Shown: positions 16,878-26,594, counted from the stretch's first letter. The stretch: DNA of 64,000 nucleotides from an uncultured Elusimicrobiales bacterium (GCA_944327085.1 CALVGG010000003.1:1-64000), one strand, 5' to 3'. Made by a program: numbers and translations. The notes: generated by a model from the letters alone, not told the origin.

Positions 16878-18023
16878 TTATTTTTGGTATTTAAGCACAG
16901 TGCCCATTACAATTTTAAAAGCCGTAAAAAACGGTTTTAATTCCAAATATTCGGCCGTGGTATGGCATTTTTGCACGCCCACACCCAGGTTGGGCAGCGT
17001 AAACCCAAAGCCGCTCAGCACGTTGGCATCACACCCGCCGCCCGAGGCGCAGGCGCGCAGTTTAACGCCCTGTTCTTTGGCAGATTGCATAACCAGTTTT
17101 ACAATGGGCGCGTTTTTGGCCACGCACACCGCCCCGTAACGAAGAGACGTAACCACCTTAATTTGCGGGCGCAGGGTTTTGCCGTCCACCTTTTTTACAA
17201 ACAGTTTAGCGGCTTTATCAAAGCAGCTTTTCATATGGGCCAGCTGTTTTTTTAATTTGGCTTCTTTTAAGCTGCGGGCTTCGCCTTTTAAATAAATGTC
17301 TTCGGTTACGATGTTGGTGGCGGCGCCGCCTTTGATAATGGCAAAGTTGGCCACGGTTTCTTTATCAATGCGGCCCAGTTTCATCATAGCCAGCGCTTTG
17401 GCGGCCACTTCCAGGGCGGAGATGCCTTTTTCGGGGCAGACGCCCGCATGCGCCGGCACGCCTTTAATCCATACTTCCACATCGCTTACGCAAGGGCCCT
17501 GGATAAGAAGCTCGTCATAATCTTCGTTATCTAAAATGAGGCCTTCACGGCTTTTTAATTTTTTGTAATCCAAATTTTTGGCCCCGCGCATACCGCTCTC
17601 TTCCGTAAGGGTAAATAAAATTTCCAACGGGGCATGCGGGATCTTTTGTTCTTTTAACGAAGCCAGCACTTCCAAAATAATGGCCACGCCGGCTTTATCG
17701 TCACCGCCTAAAATGGTGGTGCCGTCAGAAGTAATGCGGTCTTTTTTCACCACGGGTTTAATGCCGCGCCCGGGGGGAACCGTATCCATATGGCAGGATA
17801 AAATCATCGGCTGGCTTTTTTTGGTGCCTTTAAAGGTGGCAATGATATTGCCTTTGGCGTCCGTATCGTATTTGGAGCCTGCATTATCCACCTGCACGCT
17901 GCAGCCCAAAGCTTTTAATTTTTTAACCAGCAGTTCCTGCATGGGTTTTTCGTGGAAGGATTCGCTGTCCGTACGGACCAATTCCAAAAAGGTATTAATT
18001 AAACGTTTTTCGTTTATTTGCAT
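16878..18023 (-). CDS. M20 family peptidase, PepT-like
   Basis: 381 residues. Zinc di-/tripeptidase. Metal and catalytic residues are visible: LSCHMDTVPPG (His, Asp), GGDDKAGVA (bridging Asp), LTEESGMRGAKN (catalytic Glu, metal Glu), DNEDYDEL, and a C-terminal metal His in QKCHTTAEYL. A dimerisation insert (~180-290, HAGVCPEKG) is present. SD AGGAGG. It is encoded between the transporter ATPases and permeases, which suggests that it cleaves the imported peptides in the cytoplasm. Confidence 0.92.
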   Translation of the reverse strand: MQINEKRLINTFLELVRTDSESFHEKPMQELLVKKLKALGCSVQVDNAGSKYDTDAKGNIIATFKGTKKSQPMILSCHMDTVPPGRGIKPVVKKDRITSDGTTILGGDDKAGVAIILEVLASLKEQKIPHAPLEILFTLTEESGMRGAKNLDYKKLKSREGLILDNEDYDELLIQGPCVSDVEVWIKGVPAHAGVCPEKGISALEVAAKALAMMKLGRIDKETVANFAIIKGGAATNIVTEDIYLKGEARSLKEAKLKKQLAHMKSCFDKAAKLFVKKVDGKTLRPQIKVVTSLRYGAVCVAKNAPIVKLVMQSAKEQGVKLRACASGGGCDANVLSGFGFTLPNLGVGVQKCHTTAEYLELKPFFTAFKIVMGTVLKYQK

Positions 18024-18032
18024 GGCTTCCTC

Positions 18033-19022
18033 CTATACGGCAAAAGAGCTTTTTTTAGTTTTAAACGGCAAAGCCGCACACGCGCAAAAATGCCCGGGGC
18101 GCACCTCTTTTAACAAAGGCGGCGTTTGGCATGCGGCACACGCATATGCACAACGCGGCGCAAACGGGCAGGGGTGCCCCTCCATACCCGGGCGGGAAAA
18201 GAGCGTTACGGCTTCCCGCTTTTTCTGGTGGGCCGGATCCGGCACCGGCACGGCGGAGAACAAAGCCTCCGTATACGGGTGCTGCGGGTTGGAAAACAGC
18301 TCCTCGCTGGGGGCGTATTCCAAAATGCGGCCTTTATACATAACGGCAATTTCATCACACAAAAAGCGCGCCACGGCAAAATCGTGCGAAACAAATAACA
18401 TGGATAAGCGGCGTTTTTGTTTTATTTCTTTTAACAAATTTAAAATCTGCGCTTGGACGGACACGTCCAGCGCGGAGACGGGCTCATCGGCAATTAAAAT
18501 TTTAGGGTCCAACGCCAAGGCGCGCGCAATGGCTATGCGCTGGCGCTGCCCGCCGGAAAATTCATGCGGGTAACGCGTTAAATGCGCCGGGGAAAGGCCC
18601 ACTGCTTTTACTAAATCTTCCAGCACTTTGCGGCGGGTTTGTTTGTCTTTATATAAACCGTGTATGTCCAACGGCTCGCTGATGATTTGGCTGACGGTCA
18701 TGCGCGGGTCCAGGCTGGAGTACGGATCCTGAAACACCACCTGCATAAAACGGCGTATTTTTTTAAACCCCGCCTTGGAGAGACTGCCCACATCCTTCCC
18801 GTCCACAATCACCCGGCCGGAGGAAGCTTTTTCCAACCCTAAAATAATTTTGCTAAGCGTGGTTTTCCCGCAGCCCGATTCCCCCACCAGCCCCAGCACT
18901 TGGTTGTCTTTCAGCGTGACAGAAACATCACGCAAAACGGGGGTTTCATCCTTTTTACCAAAGGATAAAAAGCGTTTGCGGGTGTATGTTTTGCATACGT
19001 TTTTTACTTCTATGGGGTTCAC
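18033..19022 (-). CDS. Peptide ABC transporter ATPase, DppF/OppF type
   Basis: 329 residues. Walker A GESGCGKTTLSK (~50), Q-loop VVFQDPYSSLDPRM, signature FSGGQRQRIAIARAL (~160), Walker B ILIADEPVSALD and H-loop SHDFA. The C-terminal oligopeptide-transporter extension has the Cys-rich stretch HPCPFAPRCAYACAAC, known in this subfamily to bind an Fe-S cluster in some members (family knowledge). Start overlaps the previous gene by 4 bases (ATGA). Confidence 0.95.
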   Translation of the reverse strand: MNPIEVKNVCKTYTRKRFLSFGKKDETPVLRDVSVTLKDNQVLGLVGESGCGKTTLSKIILGLEKASSGRVIVDGKDVGSLSKAGFKKIRRFMQVVFQDPYSSLDPRMTVSQIISEPLDIHGLYKDKQTRRKVLEDLVKAVGLSPAHLTRYPHEFSGGQRQRIAIARALALDPKILIADEPVSALDVSVQAQILNLLKEIKQKRRLSMLFVSHDFAVARFLCDEIAVMYKGRILEYAPSEELFSNPQHPYTEALFSAVPVPDPAHQKKREAVTLFSRPGMEGHPCPFAPRCAYACAACQTPPLLKEVRPGHFCACAALPFKTKKSSFAV

Positions 19023-19996
19023 GCTTTTTCCTCCAATAACCAGCAGGCGGCTTTATGGCCTTTGCTGTTAAATAAGGGCGGGCGCTCTTTAAAGCATTTC
19101 TTTAACACACGCGGGCAGCGCGGTGCAAACGGGCAGCCGGGGCATTCCGTACCCGGCACGGGCGGGTTGCCGGCAATGGCGGGCAGGAAATCTTCCTTCT
19201 TTTTAATAGACACCAAAGAATTAAGCAAACCCTGCGTATACGGGTGCAGCGGGTTTTTAAACAAAGTGTGCACGGGGGCCTGCTCCATACACAGCCCGCC
19301 GTAAAGCACCAGTACTTCGTCGGCCACGTCGGCCACCAGGGCCAGGTTGTGGGTAATAAACACGGCAGACATACCCGCCTGGGACTGCAAGTCCTTAATC
19401 AAACGTAAAATTTGGGCCTGAATGGTTACGTCCAATGCGGTGGTGGGCTCGTCGGCAATCAGCACGTCCGGCTTTAAGGCCAGGGCCATGGCAATCATTA
19501 CACGCTGGCACATACCGCCCGAAAATTGAAAAGGATATTGATTATACCGTTTGGCGGCGTCGGCAATGCCCACTTTTTTAAGCAGCCTTACGGCCAGCGC
19601 CTTGGCACGCAGTTTGGATATTTTGCGGTGGGCCAAAATGGTTTCCTGCAGTTGCTCGCCCACCGTAAGCACGGGGTTAAGGCTGGTCATAGGGTCCTGA
19701 AAAATCATGGAAATGCGGGCCCCGCGTACTTTGCGCAGTTGGCTTTCTGAAAGGGAGGTTAAATCTTTGCCGTCAAATACAATATGCCCCTTTGTTATAC
19801 GGGCCGTGGGCGGCAACAGGCGCAAAAGAGAAAGCGCATGCACGGTTTTGCCGCTGCCCGATTCCCCCACCACGGCCAGCACTTTGCCTTTGGGTAAAGA
19901 GTAGGACAGGCCTTTAAGCACTTCAACGGTGCCTTCTTCGGTAGAGAAAGAGACGTGCAAGTCTTGCACGTCCAACACGGGGGCGGACGCAATCAT
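19019..19996 (-). CDS. Peptide ABC transporter ATPase, DppD/OppD type
   Basis: 325 residues. Walker [13 protein letters not shown] (~43), Q-loop [12 protein letters not shown], signature [15 protein letters not shown] (~158), Walker [14 protein letters not shown]-loop THNLA; C-terminal [17 protein letters not shown] cluster-like motif. First gene of the operon that continues through oppF, M20 peptidase, dppB, dppC, acyl-CoA synthetase and cca, all spaced from -4 to about +47 bases apart. Confidence 0.95.
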   Translation of the reverse strand: MIASAPVLDVQDLHVSFSTEEGTVEVLKGLSYSLPKGKVLAVVGESGSGKTVHALSLLRLLPPTARITKGHIVFDGKDLTSLSESQLRKVRGARISMIFQDPMTSLNPVLTVGEQLQETILAHRKISKLRAKALAVRLLKKVGIADAAKRYNQYPFQFSGGMCQRVMIAMALALKPDVLIADEPTTALDVTIQAQILRLIKDLQSQAGMSAVFITHNLALVADVADEVLVLYGGLCMEQAPVHTLFKNPLHPYTQGLLNSLVSIKKKEDFLPAIAGNPPVPGTECPGCPFAPRCPRVLKKCFKERPPLFNSKGHKAACWLLEEKA

Positions 19997-20031
19997 TTCT
20001 TTATTATAGCAATTTACGCCGAAATATTAGA

Positions 20032-20058
20032 ATAAAAAACCTCGGTTTTTGGCCGGGG
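20032..20058 (-). terminator. Terminator of the pilin-like gene at 20.1 kb
   Basis: CCCCGG / CCGAGG imperfect stem with CCAAAAA loop, followed on the minus strand by TTTTTTATTC. Confidence 0.6.
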
Positions 20059-20069
20059 TGTTTAAAAGG

Positions 20070-20603
20070 TTAGTTGTCGGTCGGTTCCGGGCAGGCTTCG
20101 CGCCGTCCGTCCGTACAGCAATATTCGGCCGGGGTATCGGTGCCGCAAAAATCGGTGCATAATTCCTGGCCGGCGGAATTAATGCCGTGGCAGGTTAAAT
20201 CTTTGGCTTGGTAAAACTGCATCAGCTCATACTGATACTGCAGTTCCCCTTCCGAAGAAAACCGGCGCGCTGTGGCGCTTCCCAGGCGGAACTCGGTCTC
20301 CGGCTCCAAAATAATGGCAAAGCCGTTGCCGTGCTCCCCGGTTACCACATCGCCCTTGGTGTAATATACATCTCCCTGGGCTCCTTTGGGAGAAACGGAA
20401 AGGCCGCGGTAATCCGTTGCGTAGCGGTTAAACTCCATAAATTTATGGCGCTGGGTGTCGGCCAGCGTGCCCAGCAGGTTTTGGGCCTCGGCCATGCGGC
20501 TGCGTTCCACCGCTTTAAAATATTGCGGCAGGGCCATTCCCGCCAGTATAGCAATAATCAAAACAACAACCAACAATTCTATTAAAGTAAAACCTTTACG
20601 CAT
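20070..20603 (-). CDS. Type IV pilin-like (prepilin-type) protein
   Basis: 177 residues. A class III-type short leader: MRKG then FTLIELLVVVLIIAILAGMALP, cleaved by prepilin peptidase before Phe and N-methylated; the hydrophobic helix is the membrane anchor and assembly core. The globular part is short and Cys-rich at the end (CTDFCGTDTPAEYCC), likely a disulfide loop. ATG 20603 is chosen over 20624 because AGGAGG is four to five bases before it. It is an orphan unit without pilus assembly genes nearby; it could be a minor pilin or pseudopilin. Confidence 0.9.
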   Translation of the reverse strand: MRKGFTLIELLVVVLIIAILAGMALPQYFKAVERSRMAEAQNLLGTLADTQRHKFMEFNRYATDYRGLSVSPKGAQGDVYYTKGDVVTGEHGNGFAIILEPETEFRLGSATARRFSSEGELQYQYELMQFYQAKDLTCHGINSAGQELCTDFCGTDTPAEYCCTDGRREACPEPTDN

Positions 20604-20704
20604 AATCCCTCCTAGGAGAGTCACTTTCTTTCGTTTGTCAGTCTATCAAAAAGGGGGCCGTGCGTCAACCGCAAAACCCGGCCTATTTTTGCTAAACTAT
20701 AAAT

Positions 20705-21145
20705 ATGAGGAAATGCTTTCTTTTTTTATTAACCGCTTTTTTGTGTGCCTGCGGCGGGTATAAAACCACACCCGTTACACTGCCGGACGGGTTTACCCTA
20801 AACGCCCGCGTGGCAGACACGCCGGAAAAAATAGAAAAAGGCCTTATGTTTGTTACCAAACTGCCGGAAGGGGACGGAATGATTTTTTTAATGGATAAAG
20901 AAGAGCCCCAGGCTTTTTGGATGAAAAACACTTTAATTGATTTGGACATCATTTTCATCGGGGCGGACCATACCGTCAACCAAGCGCATGAATACGTGCC
21001 CCATTCCTACACTTACACGCCGGACGCGGAAGTGGCCGTTGTATACGGGGAAGGGCAATATGTGCTGGAACTGCCGGCAGGTTCTATTTCCCGCCATGGG
21101 ATTGTGCCGGGCAGCCAAATTTTGTTTACGGCGGTGGAAAAATGA
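20705..21145 (+). CDS. DUF192 lipoprotein
   Basis: 146 residues. Lipoprotein signal FLLTAFLCACG with lipobox Cys at ~16, then a DUF192 domain: TPEKIEKGLMFVTKLPEGDGMIF, FWMKNTLIDLDIIFIG and YVLELPAGS are the conserved blocks. DUF192 function is unknown; it is a small beta-rich domain often found as a periplasmic protein in bacteria. The next gene begins inside its stop codon (ATGA overlap), so the two are translationally coupled. Confidence 0.9.
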   Translation: MRKCFLFLLTAFLCACGGYKTTPVTLPDGFTLNARVADTPEKIEKGLMFVTKLPEGDGMIFLMDKEEPQAFWMKNTLIDLDIIFIGADHTVNQAHEYVPHSYTYTPDAEVAVVYGEGQYVLELPAGSISRHGIVPGSQILFTAVEK

Positions 21146-22581
21146 AAAAAGTTTTCCTTTTATTGGCAGGCGTGCTGTTGGCCGCGCAAAACGTTTTGGG
21201 GCAAGAAGCTGATTTTGCCGATTTGGAAAAACGCGCCCAAGATTATTTAATCGGCTTGATTAATATAGACACTTCCGAACCGGAACCCAACGAATTGCAG
21301 GCCGCACGCTTTATTTATAAACAATTTAACAAGTACGGCATAGACTGGGACATTTTAATCCCCAGCAAAAACCGCGCCAACCTGCTGGCCCGCCTGAAAG
21401 GGAGCGACCCGGAACTAAAACCCCTTTTGCTTATTTCCCATTTGGATACCGCTGCCGCCGCCGATAACTGGACCTACCCCCCCTACAAAGCCACCGTGGA
21501 GGACGGCAAAATTTACGGCCTGGGCGCAACGGACGCAAAAAATTATACGGCCGTTTATTTGGCCCTTTTTACCTGGCTTAAAGAGCAAAATATTCCGCTT
21601 AAGAGAGACGTCATTTTCCTGGCCACTTCCGGCGAAGAAGTGGGCAGTTCCACCGGCCTTAAATGGCTGGCCAGCAACCATTGGGACAAAATAAACCCCG
21701 GTTTTGCCTTAAACGAAGGGGGCGGAATTATTGTGGATAGAGACGGCGTATCCATTGTATTTGCCGAAGCTTCCACCAAAATGTATATGGATATAAAAAT
21801 TACAGCTTACGGGGTGCCCACGCATGCCTCTATGCCAACGGATAACAATGCCGTATACCGCCTGTCCCAGGCACTTTCCAAAATTGCGGCATACAACCCG
21901 CCCGCCCGCATGACGCCCACCGCCTTAAAATTTTTTAAAACCATCGCCCCCCTGCAGGATGAAGACGGCCGCACCACCATGCATTTTTTGCTTTCCGGCA
22001 ACGAAAAAAACAGCCAAATGGCCGCGGAAATTGTGGCGATGGACCCGTTCTTTCGCTCTCAGTTAAAAGACACCATTAACCCCACCGTTATCTCCAGCGG
22101 CAATGATGCCGGCACTTCCGGCGGGGAAGCCAGTGCCGTTTTGAACGCGCGCCTTTTGCCCGGAACCGACCCGGACGCCTTTTTTGAAGATTTAAAATCA
22201 CTGTTTGAAGGGGACGAAAGCATTAGTTTGGAAATTATGGAAAAACCGCAAATGCCTTTTCCGCAGCCGATGGACGGCTCGGACGAGTTATTTGTTTCCA
22301 TAGAAAAAGCCGGCAACCGCCTGGTGCCGCATTCCATTACCGTGCCGGGCATGAGCCCCGCCTCGGGCGACAGTGAATTTTTACGCCGTTTAGGCGTTAT
22401 TACCTACGGCCTGGGCCCCAATATGGACCCTACCGGCGAAAACCGCACCCACGGGGCGGACGAATTTATTAGTTTAAAAGATTTGTCCGACCAGCTTAAA
22501 TTTGTAGGCACCGTGGTGTATGATTTTGCCGCCGGGCAGGAGTTCCCCTTGCAAAAGGCCCCCACCGCCGCCAAACAATAA
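21142..22581 (+). CDS. Exported M20 family metallopeptidase
   Basis: 479 residues with a signal peptide (MKKVFLLLAGVLLAAQNVLG). M20 catalytic set: LISHLDTAAA (metal His, Asp), GATDAKNYTA (bridging Asp), TSGEEVGSSTG (catalytic and metal Glu), LNEGGGI, and RTHGADEFI (C-terminal metal His). The lid domain is at ~205-330 (GVPTHASMPTDNNA). Resembles the long-form M20 peptidases (carboxypeptidase/PM20D1-like) and probably works in the periplasm, feeding amino acids or small peptides to importers. Member of a three-gene unit with DUF192 and the MbfA-like protein. Confidence 0.9.
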   Translation: MKKVFLLLAGVLLAAQNVLGQEADFADLEKRAQDYLIGLINIDTSEPEPNELQAARFIYKQFNKYGIDWDILIPSKNRANLLARLKGSDPELKPLLLISHLDTAAAADNWTYPPYKATVEDGKIYGLGATDAKNYTAVYLALFTWLKEQNIPLKRDVIFLATSGEEVGSSTGLKWLASNHWDKINPGFALNEGGGIIVDRDGVSIVFAEASTKMYMDIKITAYGVPTHASMPTDNNAVYRLSQALSKIAAYNPPARMTPTALKFFKTIAPLQDEDGRTTMHFLLSGNEKNSQMAAEIVAMDPFFRSQLKDTINPTVISSGNDAGTSGGEASAVLNARLLPGTDPDAFFEDLKSLFEGDESISLEIMEKPQMPFPQPMDGSDELFVSIEKAGNRLVPHSITVPGMSPASGDSEFLRRLGVITYGLGPNMDPTGENRTHGADEFISLKDLSDQLKFVGTVVYDFAAGQEFPLQKAPTAAKQ

Positions 22582-22590
22582 CAGGATATT

Positions 22591-23466
22591 ATGACACACA
22601 CAAACGATACGCAAACCTTAGCACAACTGCGCGTTTTTGCCTGCGCCGAACTCACCGAAAGCCACATTTACCGCCGCCTGGCCGCACGGGAAACCAACCC
22701 CGCCAACCGCCAAGTGCTGCAGCAAATAGCCTCTGAAGAAGAAAAACACTACGCCTTAATTCATAAAGAAAGCGGCGTAACGGCCGAGCCGGACAAACTG
22801 AAAATTGCCGTTTATTCTTTTTTGGCACGGATTTTGGGGCTTACATTCGCCATAAAACTAATGGAAAACGGGGAACACGGCGCCGTAAAAAATTATTCCC
22901 AGTTTACGCAATACCCCACCATCTGCGAGCTGGCCAAAGACGAAGACGCCCACGAGCAAAAACTCATTGCCTTAATTAATGAAGAACGCCTGGCGTATAT
23001 GGGCTCTGTGGTGCTGGGCCTGTCGGACGCATTGGTGGAATTTACCGGCGCCCTGGCCGGTTTTACCTTTGCATTAAGAGACCCCAAACTCATCGCCCTT
23101 ACCGGGGCCATAACGGGTATAGCGGCGGCTTTGTCTATGGCGTCTTCGGAATATTTATCTTCCAAGTCTGAAGACACCGGCAAGCACCCCGTTAAAGCCG
23201 CCCTGTACACGGGCGCGGCCTATGTGGTAACCGTGGCTGCATTGGTAAGCCCGTTTGCGCTTATGCAAAATGTGCTGGCCGCGCTGGGGGTTATGCTGGC
23301 GGCGGCTTTGGTGTTAATTGCCGCGTTTTCTTTTTACTACTCCGTGGCCCGCGGGGAAAACTTCCGCCGCCGTTTTGTGGAAATGGCCAGCCTTAGTTTT
23401 GGGGTAGCCGGGGTGAGCTTTTTAATAGGCTACCTGCTTAAAACCTTAACCGGCATTGAAGCTTAA
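22591..23466 (+). CDS. MbfA-like rubrerythrin-VIT1 fusion (iron efflux/detoxification)
   Basis: 291 residues. The N-terminal ferritin-like/rubrerythrin domain (~10-125) carries Glu/His ligands in CAELTESHIYRRLA, SEEEKHYALI and KDEDAHEQKL, followed by a VIT1/CCC1 domain with about five helices (LSDALVEFTGALAGFTFAL; SMASSEYLSSKSE). Known relatives (membrane-bound ferritin, MbfA) export Fe2+ and protect against peroxide. Suits an anaerobe facing oxidative stress. Starts 9 bases after the peptidase gene; strong terminator after it. Confidence 0.9.
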   Translation: MTHTNDTQTLAQLRVFACAELTESHIYRRLAARETNPANRQVLQQIASEEEKHYALIHKESGVTAEPDKLKIAVYSFLARILGLTFAIKLMENGEHGAVKNYSQFTQYPTICELAKDEDAHEQKLIALINEERLAYMGSVVLGLSDALVEFTGALAGFTFALRDPKLIALTGAITGIAAALSMASSEYLSSKSEDTGKHPVKAALYTGAAYVVTVAALVSPFALMQNVLAALGVMLAAALVLIAAFSFYYSVARGENFRRRFVEMASLSFGVAGVSFLIGYLLKTLTGIEA

Positions 23467-23481
23467 AAACATATAAAACAA

Positions 23482-23510
23482 AACCCCGGGTTTTTAAACC
23501 CGGGGTTTTG
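23482..23510. terminator. Terminator between the MbfA-like gene and xth
   Basis: AACCCCGGGTTT / AAACCCGGGGTT stem with flanking A and T tracts; serves both converging genes. Confidence 0.9.
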
Positions 23511-23526
23511 TTATGGAGAAAAGAAT

Positions 23527-24297
23527 TTACAACTCTATAGTTAGGTCTATGGGGCAATGGTCAGAGCCTAAAATATCGGTGAGTATTTGCGCGCTTTTTA
23601 CTTTGGGGGCGGAAGGCGCATCCACCATAAAATAGTCAATTCTCCAGCCCACGTTGCGTTCCCGCGCGCGGGTTTTGTAATCCCACCAGGAATAATGCCC
23701 GCCGTCTTTTTCAAACAGTCTAAATGCGTCCACATACCCCTGGGTAAAAAATTTATCCAGCCAGGCACGTTCTTTGGGCAAAAATCCGGTTACGTTTTCG
23801 TTTTGTTTGGGGCGGGCAAGGTCCAGCTCGGTATGGGCGGTGTTCACGTCCCCGCAGGCAATAACCGTTTTGCCGGTGGCAAAAAGTTCCTGGCTTTTTT
23901 TAAGGAAGGCGTCATAAAAGCGCAGTTTAAAATCAATGCGGTCTTCCCCCTGGCCGCCGTTAGGGAAATAAATATTTAAGAAATAAAAATTCGGATATTC
24001 CAGTATCAGGGTGCGGCCTTCGCAGTCAAACTCTTCTATACCTAGGCCGGGCGTTACGCTTAAGGGTTCCTCCTTAGTGTAGCAAGCCACGCCGCTGTAA
24101 CCCTTGCGCCGGGCGCTGGCAAAATAGGAGTGGTAACCTTTGGGGTTCACCAACGCGGAGGAAAGTTGCTGCGGGTCCGCCTTGGTTTCTTGCACGGCCA
24201 CAATATCAGCCTTGGAAAGAGCCAAAAAATCCAAAAACCCTTTTTTTTCAATGGCGCGCAGGCCGTTTACATTCCAAGAAATAAAGCGTTTAAACAT
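23527..24297 (-). CDS. xth: Exodeoxyribonuclease III (AP endonuclease)
   Basis: 256 residues. Mg-dependent exonuclease III family enzyme of base-excision repair. Motifs in order: FISWNVNGLRA (~3), VQETKAD (metal Glu ~36), YSGVACYTK, catalytic CGDVNTAHTELD (~145), GWRIDYFM and GSDHCPI (catalytic Asp-His near the C-terminus). ATG 24297 follows GGGGG by five bases and is preferred over the upstream TTG at 24309. Divergent from metK. Confidence 0.95.
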   Translation of the reverse strand: MFKRFISWNVNGLRAIEKKGFLDFLALSKADIVAVQETKADPQQLSSALVNPKGYHSYFASARRKGYSGVACYTKEEPLSVTPGLGIEEFDCEGRTLILEYPNFYFLNIYFPNGGQGEDRIDFKLRFYDAFLKKSQELFATGKTVIACGDVNTAHTELDLARPKQNENVTGFLPKERAWLDKFFTQGYVDAFRLFEKDGGHYSWWDYKTRARERNVGWRIDYFMVDAPSAPKVKSAQILTDILGSDHCPIDLTIEL

Positions 24298-24409
24298 ATT
24301 TTCCCCCAAACTTAAGCTGTATGTAAATTGGTATAATGATTATTATAATAAACTTCACTTAATGGCGGTATCCCCCCTCAAATTTTAATCCGCCGGGAGT
24401 ATATACACA

Positions 24410-25570
24410 ATGATTAGAAAAGGAAAATTCTACTTTACCTCCGAGTCCGTTTCCAAAGGCCACCCGGATAAAGTCTGCGACCAAATTTCCGACGCTATTT
24501 TGGACGAAATTTTGGCTAAAGACAAAACCGCCCGTGTTGCCTGCGAAACATACATCACGAGGGGGCTGGTTATCGTAGGGGGTGAAATTACCACGCGCAC
24601 CTGGGTAGACGTGGAACAAATTGCCCGCAATGTAATTAAAAACATTGGATATACCGACTCTAAATTTGGTTTTAACGGCGATACCTGCGCCGTGGTAAAC
24701 GTAATTGGCAAACAATCGCCCGACATCAGCCAAGGGGTAGACGTGGGCGGCGCCGGGGACCAGGGCCTTATGGTGGGTTTTGCCGTAGACGAAACGCTGG
24801 ACTATATGCCCCTTTCCCTGGTATTGGCTAACGACATTTTGAAAAATTTGGAAAAAGCCCGCAAAACCAAAACCCTGCCTTACGTAGGGCCGGACGCAAA
24901 AAGCCAGGTAACCGTGGAATATGTGGACGGCAAACCCGTACGCGTGGATACCATTGTGCTTTCCACCCAGCACACGGAAGATATTTTGGATAAAACCGGC
25001 AATAAAATTACCGAAAAAGCCAAAAAAGAAATTGAAGCCGTGGCCATTCTGCCCGCCGTTAAAAAATGGATTGATAAAGACACCAAAATTTACATCAACC
25101 CCACGGGCAAGTTTGTAATCGGCGGCCCGCAGAGCGACACCGGCCTTACCGGCCGCAAAATTATTGTGGATACTTACGGCGGCCGCTGCCCGCACGGCGG
25201 GGGTGCATTCTCCGGCAAGGACCCGACCAAGGTGGACCGCTCCGCCGCGTACATGGCCCGTTATATTGCCAAAAACATTGTGGCCGCCAAACTGGCCAGC
25301 GAATGCACCGTGCAAATAGCCTATGCCATCGGGCGCGAGGAACCCGTAGGGTTTTATGTGGATACGGACGGAACCGGCGTTATCCCGGATGAAAAACTGG
25401 CCAGTATTGCCAAAAAAATCTTTCCGCTTACGCCGCGCGGTATTATTGAATACTTTAAACTGCGCCGCCCCATCTATTTGCAAACCGCCGCTTACGGCCA
25501 CTTTGGCCGCAAAGGTTTGCCCTGGGAAGCGACGGACAAGGTCTCCGCTTTGCAAAAAGCGGCCAAGTAG
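24410..25570 (+). CDS. metK: S-adenosylmethionine synthetase
   Basis: 386 residues. Makes SAM from methionine and ATP. Motifs: [21 protein letters not shown] with the ATP-binding His, the [12 protein letters not shown] loop, and [23 protein letters not shown]. The 100 bases upstream hold two TATAAT-like hexamers (24332, 24344) and a GGCGG...CCGCC hairpin just before the SD; I could not fit this to a known SAM riboswitch. SAM feeds the radical-SAM genes of the window (rlmN, nrdG). Confidence 0.97.
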   Translation: MIRKGKFYFTSESVSKGHPDKVCDQISDAILDEILAKDKTARVACETYITRGLVIVGGEITTRTWVDVEQIARNVIKNIGYTDSKFGFNGDTCAVVNVIGKQSPDISQGVDVGGAGDQGLMVGFAVDETLDYMPLSLVLANDILKNLEKARKTKTLPYVGPDAKSQVTVEYVDGKPVRVDTIVLSTQHTEDILDKTGNKITEKAKKEIEAVAILPAVKKWIDKDTKIYINPTGKFVIGGPQSDTGLTGRKIIVDTYGGRCPHGGGAFSGKDPTKVDRSAAYMARYIAKNIVAAKLASECTVQIAYAIGREEPVGFYVDTDGTGVIPDEKLASIAKKIFPLTPRGIIEYFKLRRPIYLQTAAYGHFGRKGLPWEATDKVSALQKAAK

Positions 25571-25617
25571 TTTTGATCCCGGACTAGCCCTCCGGGATAT
25601 TTTTTAAGAGGTATTTT

Positions 25618-26038
25618 ATGATGAAATCCAGAGTACAAGACGCTAAAAACCGCCACAAAAACGGCTATAACTGCGCCCAAGCCGTGGCCTGCACCTATTG
25701 CGATTTGCTGGGCATGGACGAAAAAACCGCCTTCCGCGCGGTGGAAGCCTATGGTTTAGGTATATCTAAAAGATACGCCACCTGCGGCTCCGTCTGCGCC
25801 ATGATTATGCTGGCCGGCCTCCAAATTTTCCACCTTTGAACTGGGCGGAAAAATGATGGATAAATTTGAAGAGTGGAACACCTCCTGCCAATGCGCCGAT
25901 TTGCGCGGCACCGACGGCAAGACGGACCGCCTGCGCTCCTGCCGCGGCTGCGTGGCAGACTGTGCACGCCTGGTGGAAGATTTTTTGTTCCCCGGCCAAT
26001 TTGAAAAATACGAAGACCGCTCCCCCGAGGAGGAATAA
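25618..26038 (+). pseudogene. C_GCAxxG_C_C family redox protein, frameshifted
   Basis: The first part (25618-25839) reads GYNCAQAVACTYC and YATCGSVCAMIMLAGL, then runs into QIFHL and a stop. In another frame the family's remainder follows: FSTFELGGKMMDKFEEWNTSCQC, then RSCRGCVADCARLV and stop at 26038. Dropping one C from CCTCC near 25820-25825 would give AGLKFSTFELGGK and restore a ~139-residue protein. The family (PF09719) is a putative redox-active, Cys-rich cytosolic protein. Either a real mutation, a sequencing error, or less likely programmed shifting. It lies directly before the DJ-1 gene in one unit behind metK. Confidence 0.8.
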
Positions 26039-26039
26039 T

Positions 26040-26582
26040 ATGACCAAAAAAGTTTGCATGATTGTAACCAACGGATTTGAAGAAATTGAAGCCATCGGCA
26101 CCTTTGCCATTTTGCGCCGCGGCGGGCTGGATGTAGACATTTACAGCCTGGCCGGAAGCGAAGCCACCGGCCGCTTTGGCGTAACCTGTGCCAAACTGCT
26201 GCCTTTTGAAAAGCTGGACGCAGCCCATTACGACGCCCTCGTTATCCCCGGCGGCCCGCAATTTAAAGAGTTGGAAGCCAACGCGCACGTTCAACAAACC
26301 ATACGGGACTTTATGGACACCGGCCGCATTACCGCCGCCATTTGTGCCGGCCCCACCATTTTGGGCCGCGCCGGCTACTTAAAAGGCCGCAAATATACCT
26401 GCTTTACCGCCATGAACCAGGATTTTGGCGGCACTTATCAGGAAGATTACGCCGTTAAAGACGGCAATGTAATTACCGGCAAATCCGCCGCCGCCACCAT
26501 AGATTTTGCCTTTATGGTGCTGGAAGCCGTAGCCGGCAAAGAAGCAGCCGAACAAACCAAAAAAGAAATTTATTACAAATAG
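26040..26582 (+). CDS. DJ-1/PfpI family protein
   Basis: 180 residues from the ATG with SD AGGAGG six bases upstream, one base after the preceding stop. DJ-1/PfpI fold: KVCMIVTNGFEEIEAIGTF at the start with the conserved Glu, ALVIPGGP, and the nucleophile elbow AAICAGPTILGRAG with Cys ~103. Bacterial members act as glyoxalase/deglycase-like enzymes, chaperones or YajL-type stress proteins; the exact activity is open. The link to a redox-type Cys protein fits a stress role. Confidence 0.92.
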   Translation: MTKKVCMIVTNGFEEIEAIGTFAILRRGGLDVDIYSLAGSEATGRFGVTCAKLLPFEKLDAAHYDALVIPGGPQFKELEANAHVQQTIRDFMDTGRITAAICAGPTILGRAGYLKGRKYTCFTAMNQDFGGTYQEDYAVKDGNVITGKSAAATIDFAFMVLEAVAGKEAAEQTKKEIYYK

Positions 26583-26594
26583 TTTCTTTAAAAA

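Noticed and set aside
24310-24409. SAM riboswitch upstream of metK
   Set aside because: There is a GGCGG/CCGCC hairpin before the SD, but the conserved helices and pseudoknot of known SAM classes could not be found.
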